DNA of 32,329 nt, taken from Streptacidiphilus neutrinimicus. Lineage in GTDB: Bacteria > Actinomycetota > Actinomycetes > Streptomycetales > Streptomycetaceae. The notes beneath the pieces are model-generated. The model was not told the origin of the DNA and did no database searches. It saw only the letters and a program-made list of their open reading frames with translations. The DNA is taken from contig NZ_BBPO01000009.1 in the NCBI RefSeq assembly GCF_000787815.1, forward strand, positions 46,482-78,810. Direction: 5' to 3'. Positions 23,251 to 30,544 of the stretch are shown piece after piece (position 1 is the first letter of the stretch; every line of letters starts with the position of its first letter). A program made the position numbers and the translations under genes.

Positions 23251-24204
23251 ATGACCGCCTATCTCGTCCGCAGGATCGGCCAGGCGATCGTGGTGGTGCT
23301 GGGGGTCATGGTGCTCACCTTCATCATGATCCACGTCGTGCCGGGCAGCGCCGCCCGGGCCACCCTCGGCACCAGGGCCACCGCCGAGCGGATCGCCATG
23401 TTCAACGCCGCCAACGGCCTGAACCAGCCGCTGGCGGAGCAGTTCGTCAGCTACGTGAAGCAGGCGGCGGAGGGCAACTTCGGCACGTCGTACTCCCTCC
23501 AGCAGCCGGTCTCCACGCTGATCGCGCAGCGGCTGCCGCGCGACGCGCTGCTGCTGGGGCTGTCCACGCTGCTGGCGCTCGCGGTCGCGCTCCCGATGGG
23601 CATCTACCAGGCCGTGCGGCGGGGGCGCGCCGCGGACCACGTCTTCACCGTCGTGTCCTTCGTGCTGTACTCGATGCCGGACTTCTTCTTCGCCCTGGTG
23701 CTGGTGGCGATCTTCTCGGTGCAGTTGCACCTGCTGCCCTCCCAGGCCCCGCAGGCGGAGACCGTCGCCGGGATCCTGGCGGACCCCGCCGGACTGGTGC
23801 TGCCGGTGACCACGCTGACCCTGGTCAGCGTGGCCGGCTTCAGCCGGTACATGCGGACCTCGGCCATCACCACCCTGGCCCAGGAGTACATCCAGGTGGC
23901 CCGCGCCAAGGGCCTGCCGGGACGGCTGGTGCTGCGTCGGCACGTCCTGCGCAACTCCCTGCTGCCGGTGATCACCATCCTGGGCCTGTCGGCTCCGGGC
24001 ATCGTGGCGGGCGCGGTGATCGCCGAGTCGGTGTTCAACTACCCCGGCATGGGGCTGCTGTTCTACCAGGCGGCCACCAGCAAGGACTACCCGATCATGC
24101 TCGGGTCGACCCTGGTGGTCGGCGTGGCCACCGTCCTCGGCAGCCTGTTCGCCGACATCGCCTACAGCTTCCTCGACCCCAGGATCCGCCATGTCGACGC
24201 TTGA
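23251..24204 (+). CDS. ABC transporter permease, DppB/OppB type
   Basis: A 317-residue inner-membrane permease starting MTAYLVRRIGQAIVVVLGVMV, the conserved DppB N-terminus. Six transmembrane helices are expected. The ATPase-contact (EAA-like) loop is YIQVARAKGLPGRLVLRRHVLRNSLLPVI near residues 210-240. GAGGTG, which overlaps the stop codon of the upstream gene, lies six bases before the ATG. It pairs with the DppC-type permease. Confidence 0.93.
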   Translation: MTAYLVRRIGQAIVVVLGVMVLTFIMIHVVPGSAARATLGTRATAERIAMFNAANGLNQPLAEQFVSYVKQAAEGNFGTSYSLQQPVSTLIAQRLPRDALLLGLSTLLALAVALPMGIYQAVRRGRAADHVFTVVSFVLYSMPDFFFALVLVAIFSVQLHLLPSQAPQAETVAGILADPAGLVLPVTTLTLVSVAGFSRYMRTSAITTLAQEYIQVARAKGLPGRLVLRRHVLRNSLLPVITILGLSAPGIVAGAVIAESVFNYPGMGLLFYQAATSKDYPIMLGSTLVVGVATVLGSLFADIAYSFLDPRIRHVDA

Positions 24205-25102
24205 ACCCCTGGACGCGCCCGAACTCCTGCTCGACGCGGGCCCGTCGGCGACGGCCCGCGGCTCCGGCCGGCTCGCGGTCCAGGCGTTCCTGCACAACCG
24301 ACGGGCCCTGTTCGGGCTGGGCGTGGTCGCGGTGATCGCGGCGTTCTGCTTCATCGGACCGCTGCTCTACCGCACCGACCAGGTCACCGTGCAACTGGAC
24401 CTGGCCAATCTGTCACCGGGCGGCGCAAACCCGTTGGGCACCGACGCCTCCGGATACGACGTACTGGGACGCCTGATGACGGGTGGTCAGTCGTCCCTCG
24501 AGCTCGGCTTCGCGGTGGCGATCACCACGACCGTGATCGGCACCCTGTACGGGGCGATCGCCGGCTACGTCGGCGGCTTCGTCGACGCCGCCATGATGCG
24601 GATCATCGACACCTTCCTGGCCGTCCCGGGCATCGTGCTGCTGCTGATGATGGTCAGCATGTTCACCCCCACGCTGTGGGGGATCATCGTGCTGCTGTCG
24701 CTGCTCTCCTGGCTCGGCGCCGCACGCCTGGTCCGCGGCGAGGTCCTGGCCCTGCGGACCAGGGACTTCGTCCAGGCGGCCCGCATGATGGGCGGCTCGG
24801 GTTCCCGCATCGTGCTGCGCCATCTGGTGCCGAACGCCGCGGGCGTGATCCTCGTCAGCGGCACCTTCACGATCGCCGACTCGATCCTCACCCTCTCGGC
24901 CCTGAGCTTCCTCGGCCTGGGCCTGCCGCCACCGCACGCCGACTGGGGCACGATGCTCTCCGCGGGCCTCAACTCCCTGTACGACGGCTACTGGTGGCAG
25001 GTGTACCCGCCCGCGGCGATCCTGATCGTCACCGTGGTGGCGTTCAACCTCATCGGCGACACGGTCCACGGCGCCCTGGACTCCTCGACCAAACGCCGCT
25101 GA
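24191..25102 (+). CDS. ABC transporter permease, DppC/OppC type
   Basis: A 303-residue permease. After a cytoplasmic N-terminus, NRRALFGLGVVAVIAAFCFIGPLL is the first helix and NPLGTDASGYDVLGRLMTGGQ is the conserved periplasmic motif. The EAA-like loop is DFVQAARMMGGSGSRIVLRHLVPNAAGVI, and LSALSFLGLGLPPPHADWGTML is diagnostic of DppC/OppC. It overlaps the DppB-type gene by 14 bases. No ATPase gene follows: the operon ends at a strong hairpin, so the transporter must use ATPases encoded elsewhere. Confidence 0.93.
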   Translation: MSTLEPLDAPELLLDAGPSATARGSGRLAVQAFLHNRRALFGLGVVAVIAAFCFIGPLLYRTDQVTVQLDLANLSPGGANPLGTDASGYDVLGRLMTGGQSSLELGFAVAITTTVIGTLYGAIAGYVGGFVDAAMMRIIDTFLAVPGIVLLLMMVSMFTPTLWGIIVLLSLLSWLGAARLVRGEVLALRTRDFVQAARMMGGSGSRIVLRHLVPNAAGVILVSGTFTIADSILTLSALSFLGLGLPPPHADWGTMLSAGLNSLYDGYWWQVYPPAAILIVTVVAFNLIGDTVHGALDSSTKRR

Positions 25103-25106
25103 TGCC

Positions 25107-25140
25107 CGTTCCGCCCTGCCCTGCCCGGCAGGGCGGAACG
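25107..25140. terminator. Bidirectional terminator between the ABC operon and acyl-CoA dehydrogenase
   Basis: A perfect 14-base stem (25107-25120 with 25127-25140) closes a six-base loop, starting 4 bases after the DppC stop codon. The forward strand continues CTTCCTTCCCC. It lies between convergent genes and can serve both. Confidence 0.88.
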
Positions 25141-25164
25141 CTTCCTTCCCCGCGTGCGCGGCGC

Positions 25165-26343
25165 TCAGCGGCGGACGCGGGGCATCCCGAGGCCGATCCA
25201 ACTGATGATCTCGCGCTGGATCTCGTTGTTGCCGCCGCCGAAGGTGAAGATGACCGCGCTGCGGTAGCCGCGTTCCAGGTTGCCGTGGAGGACCGCGCCG
25301 ACGGAGCCCTCCTTGAGGGGGCCGGCGGCGCCGACGACCTCCATCAGCCAGGCGTAGGCGTCGCGGCGGGCCTCGCTGCCGTAGACCTTGACCGCGGAGG
25401 CGTCCTGCGGGGTCAGCACGTTGCGTTCGACGGCGTCGACCATCTGCCAGTTGAGCAGCTTGACCGCGTCGAGGCGGCTGTGGGCGCGGGAGAGCCGCTG
25501 GCGCACCCACGGGAGGTCGATGACCCGCATGCCGTGGGCGAGCTCGGTCTCGCGGGCCCAGGCCTGCACCTCCGCGAGGGCGCGGTTGGCCATGGTGGCG
25601 TGGGCGGCGAGGGTGACCCGCTCGTGGTTGAGCTGGTTGGTGATCAGGCGCCAGCCGGCGTTCTCCTCGCCCACCCGCATGGAGACCGGGACGCGAATGT
25701 CCTGGTAGTAGCTGGCGGTGGTGTCGTGTCCCGCGAGGGTGCGGATCACGGTGGTCGAGTAGCCGGGGTCGGTGGTGTCGACCATCAGCATGGTGATGCC
25801 CTTGTGCGGCGGGGCGTCCGGGTCGGTGCGGGTGGCCAGCCAGACCCAGTCGGCGGTGTCGCCGTTGGTGGTCCAGATCTTCTGGCCGTTGACGACGTAG
25901 TGGTCGCCGTCGCGCACCGCACGGGTCTTCAGCGCGGCGAGGTCGGTCCCGGCGTCCGGCTCGGAGTAGCCGATGGCGATGTCGATCTCCCCGGCCAGGA
26001 TCCTGGGGAGGAAGAACGCCTTCTGCTCGGGCGTGCCGTACTTCATGATGGACGGCCCGACGGTGTTCAGCGCCATGATCGGCAGCGGCACGCCCGCCTG
26101 GGCCGCCTCGTCGAAGAAGATGAACTGCTCGAAGGCGCTCATGCCGCGGCCGCCGTACTCGGCCGGCCAGCCGACGCCGAGCCACCCGTCGGCGCCCAGT
26201 CGGCGGTTGACCTCGCGGTAGAACCTCTTCTGCTCACGCGGGTCGTTGAGGCGTCCGTGCGCCTCGGGCGGCATCAGGTCCCGGAAGTAGGCGCGCACTT
26301 CGGCGCGGAGCCGCTGCTGCTCCGGGGTGTAGTCCAGGTGCAC
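25165..26343 (-). CDS. Acyl-CoA dehydrogenase (FadE-like)
   Basis: A 392-residue FAD flavoprotein that oxidises an acyl-CoA to the 2-enoyl-CoA. In order: LDYTPEQQRLRAEVRAYFRDL, WPAEYGGRGMSAFEQFIFFDE, YSEPDAGTDLAALKTRAVRDGDHYVVNGQKIWTT with the FAD-binding loop, VPVSMRVGEENAGWRLITNQLNHERV, and the C-terminal FTFGGGNNEIQREIISWIGLGMPR. The catalytic base is not assigned. Closest in style to the larger FadE enzymes of lipid and steroid side-chain catabolism. The GTG at 26343 has GGAGG four bases upstream; the open frame beyond is antisense to the next gene. A KstR-like box overlaps its probable promoter. Confidence 0.9.
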   Translation of the reverse strand: MHLDYTPEQQRLRAEVRAYFRDLMPPEAHGRLNDPREQKRFYREVNRRLGADGWLGVGWPAEYGGRGMSAFEQFIFFDEAAQAGVPLPIMALNTVGPSIMKYGTPEQKAFFLPRILAGEIDIAIGYSEPDAGTDLAALKTRAVRDGDHYVVNGQKIWTTNGDTADWVWLATRTDPDAPPHKGITMLMVDTTDPGYSTTVIRTLAGHDTTASYYQDIRVPVSMRVGEENAGWRLITNQLNHERVTLAAHATMANRALAEVQAWARETELAHGMRVIDLPWVRQRLSRAHSRLDAVKLLNWQMVDAVERNVLTPQDASAVKVYGSEARRDAYAWLMEVVGAAGPLKEGSVGAVLHGNLERGYRSAVIFTFGGGNNEIQREIISWIGLGMPRVRR

Positions 26344-26399
26344 GACGCCTCCAGGTGCGATCGCTGCTGTCCCTGCTGCCGTTCCGTCCGTCGCAGCGC

Positions 26400-26417
26400 A
26401 GACTAGAACGCGTTCCA
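26400..26417 (-). promoter_or_regulatory. KstR-like operator overlapping the acyl-CoA dehydrogenase promoter
   Basis: TAGAACGCGTTCCA (26404-26417) fits TnnAACnnGTTnnA and contains the perfect palindrome GAACGCGTTC. On the reverse strand it runs into TAGTCT (26400-26405), a plausible -10 for the dehydrogenase. The site thus overlaps the -10 and spacer, as expected for repression. Confidence 0.5.
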
Positions 26418-26562
26418 TAAATCCGGAAGAGTCACGCGCGGGTCCCTCCCGGGCCTCGACCGGAGGCGCCCCCGTCGCACCGGGGGTGACCCGCGAGTAG
26501 GGTGCAGCCACGCGGACCCCGCCGGGGCTCGCGCGGGCACCGCTCCAGGGAGGGTCACCGGC

Positions 26563-27582
26563 ATGCGCATCGCCGTCATGGGCGCCGGCAGCATCGGCTG
26601 CCACCTGGGCGGACACCTCGCCCGGCAGGCCGACGCCGAGGTGACCCTGATCGGCCGCCCCACGGCGATGGCCGTGGTCGCCGAGAAGGGCCTCACCCTG
26701 ACCAGCGGCCGCCGGGAGCCGCTGCACGTCCCCGCCGACCGGATCGCCGTCGCGACCGAGGCGTCGGCCGCCGCCGGCGCGGACGTCGTGCTGGTCACGG
26801 TCAAGTCGGACGGCACCCGCGCTGCGGCGCGCGAGCTCGCGCCGCACCTCAAGGCGGACACCGTGGTGGTCAGCTTCCAGAACGGCCTGCACAACGCCGA
26901 GGCGCTGCGCGAGGAACTCCCCCAACTGACAGTGCTGACCGGGATGGTCCCCTACAACGTGCTCCAGACGGAGCCGGGTTGGTTCCATCAGGGCACCGGC
27001 GGCGCCCTGATGCTGGACGACGACGCGTCCGGCGCGCCGCTCGTCGCCGCGCTCACGGCCGCCGGACTGCGCGTCGAGCCGCGCGGCGACATGCGCGCGG
27101 TCCAGTACGCCAAGCTGCTGATGAACCTCAACAACGCCGTCAACGCCCTCTCCGGGGTCCCCCTCCGCGCCCAGCTGAGCGACCGCTCCTACCGCACCTG
27201 CCTGGCCCTGTGCCAGCGCGAGGCACTTGCCGCGTTCCGCGCGGCGGGCGTCACTCCCGCCCAACTGGGCGCCGTACGGCCAGCTCTGATGCCACGTCTG
27301 CTACGGCTTCCGGACCCGGTGTTCACGCGTCTGGCCAAGGCCATGCTCGCGATCGACGCCACGGCTCGCTCCTCGATGTGGGAGGACCTGCAGCGCGGGC
27401 GTCTCACCGAGGTCGACTCCCTCCAGGGCGAGGTCGTCGCCCTGGCCGGACGGAACGGGCTCACCGCCCCGGCCAACGCCCGGCTCGCCGCGCTCGTCCA
27501 CGAAGCGGAGCAGGCCGGGCAGGGCGCCGCCCGCGCGTGGTCCGGACCGGAGCTGCTGGCAGCGCTGCGCGCGGACGCGTGA
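26563..27582 (+). CDS. Ketopantoate reductase family protein, second paralogue
   Basis: A 339-residue Rossmann oxidoreductase: MGAGSIGCHLGGHLA at the N-terminus, TVKSDGTRAAARELAPHL, SFQNGLHNAEALRE, then QYAKLLMNLNNAVNALSGVPL with the expected lysine and RGRLTEVDSLQGEVVALAGRNGLTAPANARL with the expected glutamate. It has little resemblance beyond the family motifs to the protein at 4145-5149, so they are old paralogues rather than a recent duplicate. AGGGAGGGT precedes the ATG and a TAGGGT -10 candidate lies at 26498-26503. It could be the true pantoate-forming enzyme or act on another 2-oxo acid. Confidence 0.87.
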   Translation: MRIAVMGAGSIGCHLGGHLARQADAEVTLIGRPTAMAVVAEKGLTLTSGRREPLHVPADRIAVATEASAAAGADVVLVTVKSDGTRAAARELAPHLKADTVVVSFQNGLHNAEALREELPQLTVLTGMVPYNVLQTEPGWFHQGTGGALMLDDDASGAPLVAALTAAGLRVEPRGDMRAVQYAKLLMNLNNAVNALSGVPLRAQLSDRSYRTCLALCQREALAAFRAAGVTPAQLGAVRPALMPRLLRLPDPVFTRLAKAMLAIDATARSSMWEDLQRGRLTEVDSLQGEVVALAGRNGLTAPANARLAALVHEAEQAGQGAARAWSGPELLAALRADA

Positions 27583-27657
27583 GCGAGCAGGGCGGGAGGG
27601 ACGCGAAAAGCGAGAAAGGGGAGGCAGGCGGCAGGGGCGAGAAGGCGCGGTACCGAG

Positions 27658-27677
27658 GCCGCGCGCCGCGGCGCGGC
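27658..27677. terminator. Possible terminator hairpin between convergent genes
   Basis: GCCGCGC and GCGCGGC (7-base arms) flank a six-base GC loop in the 130-base gap between the reductase stop and the acetyltransferase stop. Pure G/C composition makes chance pairing fairly likely. Confidence 0.35.
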
Positions 27678-27712
27678 GCCCGCCGCCCGCTGCCCGCCCC
27701 GGCGCACATGCG

Positions 27713-28195
27713 CTACTCGGCCACCCAGTGGTTGGTCCGCAGCGTCCGCCCGGCGAAGACGACATCGCACTCCTCCAGCAGGCGGAAGCCGAGCGAGCGG
27801 CAGACGCCGTTGGACGCGCCGTTCTCCACCCCGGGGAAGGCGTGCACCGGCCCCCAGCGGCCGTCCTTGCGGGCGAGCGCCAGCAGGGCGCCGGCCGCCC
27901 AGGTCGCGACCCCGCGCCCTTGGTGCTCGGGAAGCACCATCCAGCCCATCTCCGAGATCAGCCGCCCGTCCTCCTCGTGGGACCAGAGCACCACCGAGCC
28001 GGCGACCTCGTCCTCGTTCGTGACGATCATCTTGATCCAACCCTCGTTCGCCGCCACCGTCTCGACATCCCTGGCGACCTTGTCGGGTATCGTCTCCGCC
28101 GGCAACGGGCCGCCGAGCTCCGCCATCATGGCCGGGTCGCAGCGCATCCGCGTGTAGGCCTCGACGTCGCCCAGCTCCACATCCCGCAGCCTCAC
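27713..28195 (-). CDS. GNAT family N-acetyltransferase
   Basis: A 160-residue acetyltransferase: MRLRDVELGDVEAYTRMRCDP at the start, GSVVLWSHEEDGRLISEMGWMVLPEHQGRGVATWAAGALL with the acetyl-CoA pyrophosphate loop (QGRGVA), and VENGASNGVCRSLGFRLLEE, the conserved asparagine/Leu-Gly-Phe part. It transfers an acetyl group from acetyl-CoA to an amine; substrate unknown. The GTG start is preceded by GAGGAGGAG at five bases. That ribosome site directly follows the stop codon of the MFS pseudogene, so the pair was once an operon and the acetyltransferase may now rely on whatever promoter remains upstream. Confidence 0.88.
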   Translation of the reverse strand: MRLRDVELGDVEAYTRMRCDPAMMAELGGPLPAETIPDKVARDVETVAANEGWIKMIVTNEDEVAGSVVLWSHEEDGRLISEMGWMVLPEHQGRGVATWAAGALLALARKDGRWGPVHAFPGVENGASNGVCRSLGFRLLEECDVVFAGRTLRTNHWVAE

Positions 28196-28207
28196 GCCGA
28201 CTCCTCC

Positions 28208-28785
28208 TCAGACGGGTTCACTCGCCCCATCCTCCTCCCCCGGGGCGCGCTCCGCGGGGAGTGCGGCCAGCACGCCGACCGCGAGCAGCAGCCAGAGCGC
28301 GCCGAACGCCGACACCTCGCGCGCACCGACCGCAGCGGCGACGGGGCCTGAGCGGCGCGGCGAGGGCCAGCGCCGCCGGGGCCGCGACGAAGAGCGCGGT
28401 CATCGCCACCGCGGCGAGCAGCGGTGGACTCGGCCGACGGGCCGGGCACGCACGGCCAGCGCACCAAGGAACGCTCCCGCTCCGTAGCAGCCCGTGATCG
28501 CGCCCCATGCGCCCGCCCCGTCGATTCCGCGCGACGCCAGCAGGGGCCCGAGCACCGGAACGGCGCCCAGAGGAGCAGGTTGAACCGGGCCATGTGCAGG
28601 GTTGTCGTCCACATCCAGGTGCGCGTGCGGAACTCCCGCCAACCGGAACGCGGTTCGCCGCGGGAGGTGAGCGCACCGCGCATCCCGCCGACGCGGACGT
28701 GCTCCGGCATCACCTGGCGCCGCAGGGCAAGCGCCCTGACCGCGAAGGTGGCCGCGTCCGTCAGCAGCGGCGCCGCCGAGCCAAC
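28208..28785 (-). pseudogene. Frameshifted and internally deleted MFS transporter
   Basis: Reverse-strand fragments of one MFS protein occur in order but in shifting frames. First comes SAAPLLTDAATFAVRALALRRQ, leading to GWREFRTRTWMWTTTLHMARFNLLLWAPF. Then, in a new frame, VLGPLLASRGIDGAGAWGAITGCYGAGAFLGALAV. Then PPLLAAVAMTALFVAAPAALALAAPL in a third frame, and finally GPVAAAVGAREVSAFGALWLLLAVGVLAALPAERAP to a TGA at 28208-28210. The order matches the middle and C-terminal helices of the enterobactin-exporter-like MFS group. The usual segment between helices 10 and 11 (WETTLQ...LSRV region) is missing, so there is also an internal deletion. The N-terminal half is absent. Confidence 0.75.
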
Positions 28786-28947
28786 CCGCTCACCGACCGC
28801 CGTGCGCCCGCCGGGACGCCCCTCGCGGACCGCTGCCCGCTCACCGGTCACAGGCGGCTCTCCTACCGCCGGGCCGCCGAGCTGTTCGCCGAGGCCAGCC
28901 GCCCCTTCGATCCCGCCGGACGGGGCCTCACCCTGCACCGTCTCAGC
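28786..28947 (+). pseudogene. Tyrosine recombinase/integrase fragment
   Basis: A short open stretch includes CPLTGHRRLSYRRAAELFAE and later RGLTLHRL. This resembles the region of streptomycete tyrosine integrases just before the catalytic H-x-L-R-H box (LSYRRAAELFxxxT...GWTLHxLRHS). The similarity stops after LHRL: the R-H and all downstream catalytic parts are gone, and nothing upstream of about 28786 matches. It abuts the truncated MFS pseudogene on the other strand, so an integration or rearrangement may have broken that gene here. Confidence 0.6.
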
Positions 28948-29003
28948 GTGTTGCCGTGGGCGGGGCCGGGCGGGAATGCCTAGGCTGTGCACGGAGGTTA
29001 CCG

Positions 29004-29528
29004 GTGAGTGTGGAGGACGGAAAGGCCGACGTCGTGCCGCTTCGCCCGCAGGCGGGCGAGGACGGCGGAGCGCCGGCGCGGACGCCGCTGCGGGTGCTGA
29101 CACTGCCCGACCGGGATCGGGTGGGGATCGTGCTGGTCTGCCGCAGCCGCGCGCTGGCACAGGCGACCTTGGACGAGTGCGTCCGGCTGCTGCCGGGGGC
29201 CGACCCCGCTCCCGTCGCCGCCGTCGGGGTGGCGGCCGAGGGCGTGGTGGCGGCCGCGCGCCAGGTCGACCAGGGCATCGGCGTCGCGGTGCTGTGCGAT
29301 CTGCCGGAGACCGCCGAGGCCGTGCTCGCGCTGCTGGACCGGGCCGAGGAGCTGGCGCTGCCGTTCCCGATCCGCTTCTGCGACGCGCCGCTGATCGAGG
29401 GCGCGGTACCGGCCGTCGCCACGGCGACCGCGGGTGGTGACCTGGCTGCCGTCGCGGAGGCCGCCGAGGACGCCTACCGGGTCCGCAAGACCCCGCCGCA
29501 TCACCCACCGCACCTGCTCGGCAACTGA
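29004..29528 (+). CDS. DhaM-like (PTS EIIA-Man fold) protein lacking the active-site histidine
   Basis: A 174-residue protein; about residues 38-165 match the dihydroxyacetone kinase phosphotransfer subunit DhaM. VGIVLVCRSRALAQ aligns with the DhaM start VGIVxVSHSxxLA; QGIGVAVLCDLPETAEAVLALLD aligns with its DLGSA segment; and DAPLIEGAVPAVATATAGGDLAAVAEAAEDA matches its C-terminus closely. DhaM passes phosphate from HPr to DhaL through the histidine of VSHS; here that position is Arg47. No DhaK or DhaL gene is nearby. The protein therefore cannot be an ordinary phosphocarrier. GGAGGT lies five bases before the GTG and a TAGGCT -10 at 28981-28986, so it appears expressed. An N-terminal extension of about 35 residues is also unusual. 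Confidence 0.7.
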   Translation: MSVEDGKADVVPLRPQAGEDGGAPARTPLRVLTLPDRDRVGIVLVCRSRALAQATLDECVRLLPGADPAPVAAVGVAAEGVVAAARQVDQGIGVAVLCDLPETAEAVLALLDRAEELALPFPIRFCDAPLIEGAVPAVATATAGGDLAAVAEAAEDAYRVRKTPPHHPPHLLGN

Positions 29529-29559
29529 TCCGGGCGGCCCGTCGCGCTCAACCCTCGGG

Positions 29560-29975
29560 CACGCGGGTGAGCGGGGACATCAGGGTCCGGTCGACGTGCT
29601 CCTTCACGGCGTCGGCGGCAACGTGCTCCTCCACGGCGTCGGCGGCGACCTGCTCGGCCCGGCCGTACGGGCGCTCGCCCCCGGCGGGTGCCTGGTCGCC
29701 TTCAGCTCCGGCGGCGGCTCGATCGACGCCTACGAGCTGCTGGTGCGCAGCGCGTCCGCGATCGGCTTCCAGATGGCGGCCGTCGCGCGCGACAAGCCCG
29801 CGACGTAAGCCCGTTGGCGCGCGGAGCTGTGGGCGGCGTTCCGGTCGGGCGCGCTGCGCGCCGCCGTCCACGCGACGAGCACGCTCGCCGAAGCCGCCCG
29901 CGCCCACGCCCGCGCGCCGATCGAGGCCCGGGCGAACCGGGGCAAGTTGGCGCTGGGCCGCAGCGCCTGCAAGGC
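29560..29975 (+). pseudogene. Zinc-binding dehydrogenase / quinone oxidoreductase remnant
   Basis: One reading frame shows the C-terminal third of an MDR-family quinone oxidoreductase: VDVLLHGVGG, then GDLLGPAVRALAPGGCLVAF, IDAYELLVRSASAIGFQMAAVAR, a TAA stop at 29806-29808, and after it in the same frame RWRAELWAAFRSGALRA, STLAEAARAHARAPIEARAN and RGKLALGRS. The motif order equals the normal enzyme. The N-terminal catalytic part is absent, there is an in-frame nonsense codon, and a 27-bp segment is duplicated. It is clearly non-functional. Confidence 0.8.
29596..29649 (+). repeat. 27-bp tandem duplication within the oxidoreductase pseudogene
   Basis: 29596-29622 and 29623-29649 differ at two positions and both encode VLLHGVGG followed by one or two residues. 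A normal enzyme has this nucleotide-fold loop once, so this is an in-frame duplication in the decaying gene. Confidence 0.85.
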
Positions 29976-29994
29976 CGCCCCGGCGGGCCCGCGC

Positions 29995-30399
29995 TCAGGC
30001 TTCGGTGACCGTCCGGCCCGGCATCGCCTCCGCGAGCGCGGCCCGCCAGGGCGGCGCGCCGAAGGGGTCGGCGAAGTACTGCGTCTCGTGCACCACATGC
30101 TCGTCGGCGAACTGCATGACGCTCACCGAGTACGAGGGCACACCGTCGTAGGTGATGAGGCATTCGCTCACCCACAGACTCCCCTGGCCGCTGATCCGCA
30201 GAACGGTGAAGTGCCGGTCGGCCGGGTGGCCGCCGCGCTGGGTCGAGATCGTCGACCGGCCGCGGAACCGCTCACCCGACTGCGGGTAGTCGAGGATCGC
30301 GTCCGTGGCGTAGAGGGCGTGCTCGGCCTCGATGTCCCCGCGTTCCGAGGCCCGCCAGTGCTCCTCGATCGCGGCCCGGGTCCGGGAGTCATCATCCAT
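29995..30399 (-). CDS. Nuclear transport factor 2-like (SnoaL-like) protein
   Basis: A 134-residue protein with the NTF2/SnoaL cone-fold pattern: RTRAAIEEHWRASERGDIEAEHALYATDAILDYPQSGERFRG, then ISGQGSLWVSECLITYDGVPSYSVSVMQFADEHVVHETQYFADPF. Members are small isomerases, hydrolases or ligand-binding proteins; the tyrosine/phenylalanine end YFADPF is common in them. The ATG at 30399 has AAGGG seven bases upstream; the frame extends 21 codons further without a better start. TACGCT at 30425-30430 is a candidate -10. Function unassigned. Confidence 0.82.
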   Translation of the reverse strand: MDDDSRTRAAIEEHWRASERGDIEAEHALYATDAILDYPQSGERFRGRSTISTQRGGHPADRHFTVLRISGQGSLWVSECLITYDGVPSYSVSVMQFADEHVVHETQYFADPFGAPPWRAALAEAMPGRTVTEA

Positions 30400-30424
30400 G
30401 GCACCGCCCTTCTGTGGCGCTGCC

Positions 30425-30456
30425 AGCGTAGGCACTCCGGACCCCGGGCGGTCCGG
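30425..30456 (-). promoter_or_regulatory. NTF2-like gene promoter with inverted repeat
   Basis: TACGCT on the reverse strand (30425-30430) is a plausible -10. CCGGACC (30437-30443) and GGTCCGG (30450-30456), a perfect 7-base inverted repeat with a six-base gap, cover the expected -35 region. It may be an operator. The arms resemble those of the TetR sites near 5910, but the spacing differs. Confidence 0.4.
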
Positions 30457-30544
30457 GGCCACGCGGGCCCCGGCCGCCGGGTCCCTCCTTCGGCCTTATC
30501 GGAACCCGGGTGACTCGGGCTGCTCCCAGGCTGGCCAGGGGGAT

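Noticed and set aside
26344-27264. N-terminal extension of the acyl-CoA dehydrogenase
   Set aside because: It is antisense to the ketopantoate reductase paralogue and is low complexity; family similarity begins at the GTG at 26343.
28424-29440. Open frames on the + strand through the pseudogene block
   Set aside because: They change from one antisense shadow to another; only the short integrase-like stretch and the DhaM-like gene carry family signal.
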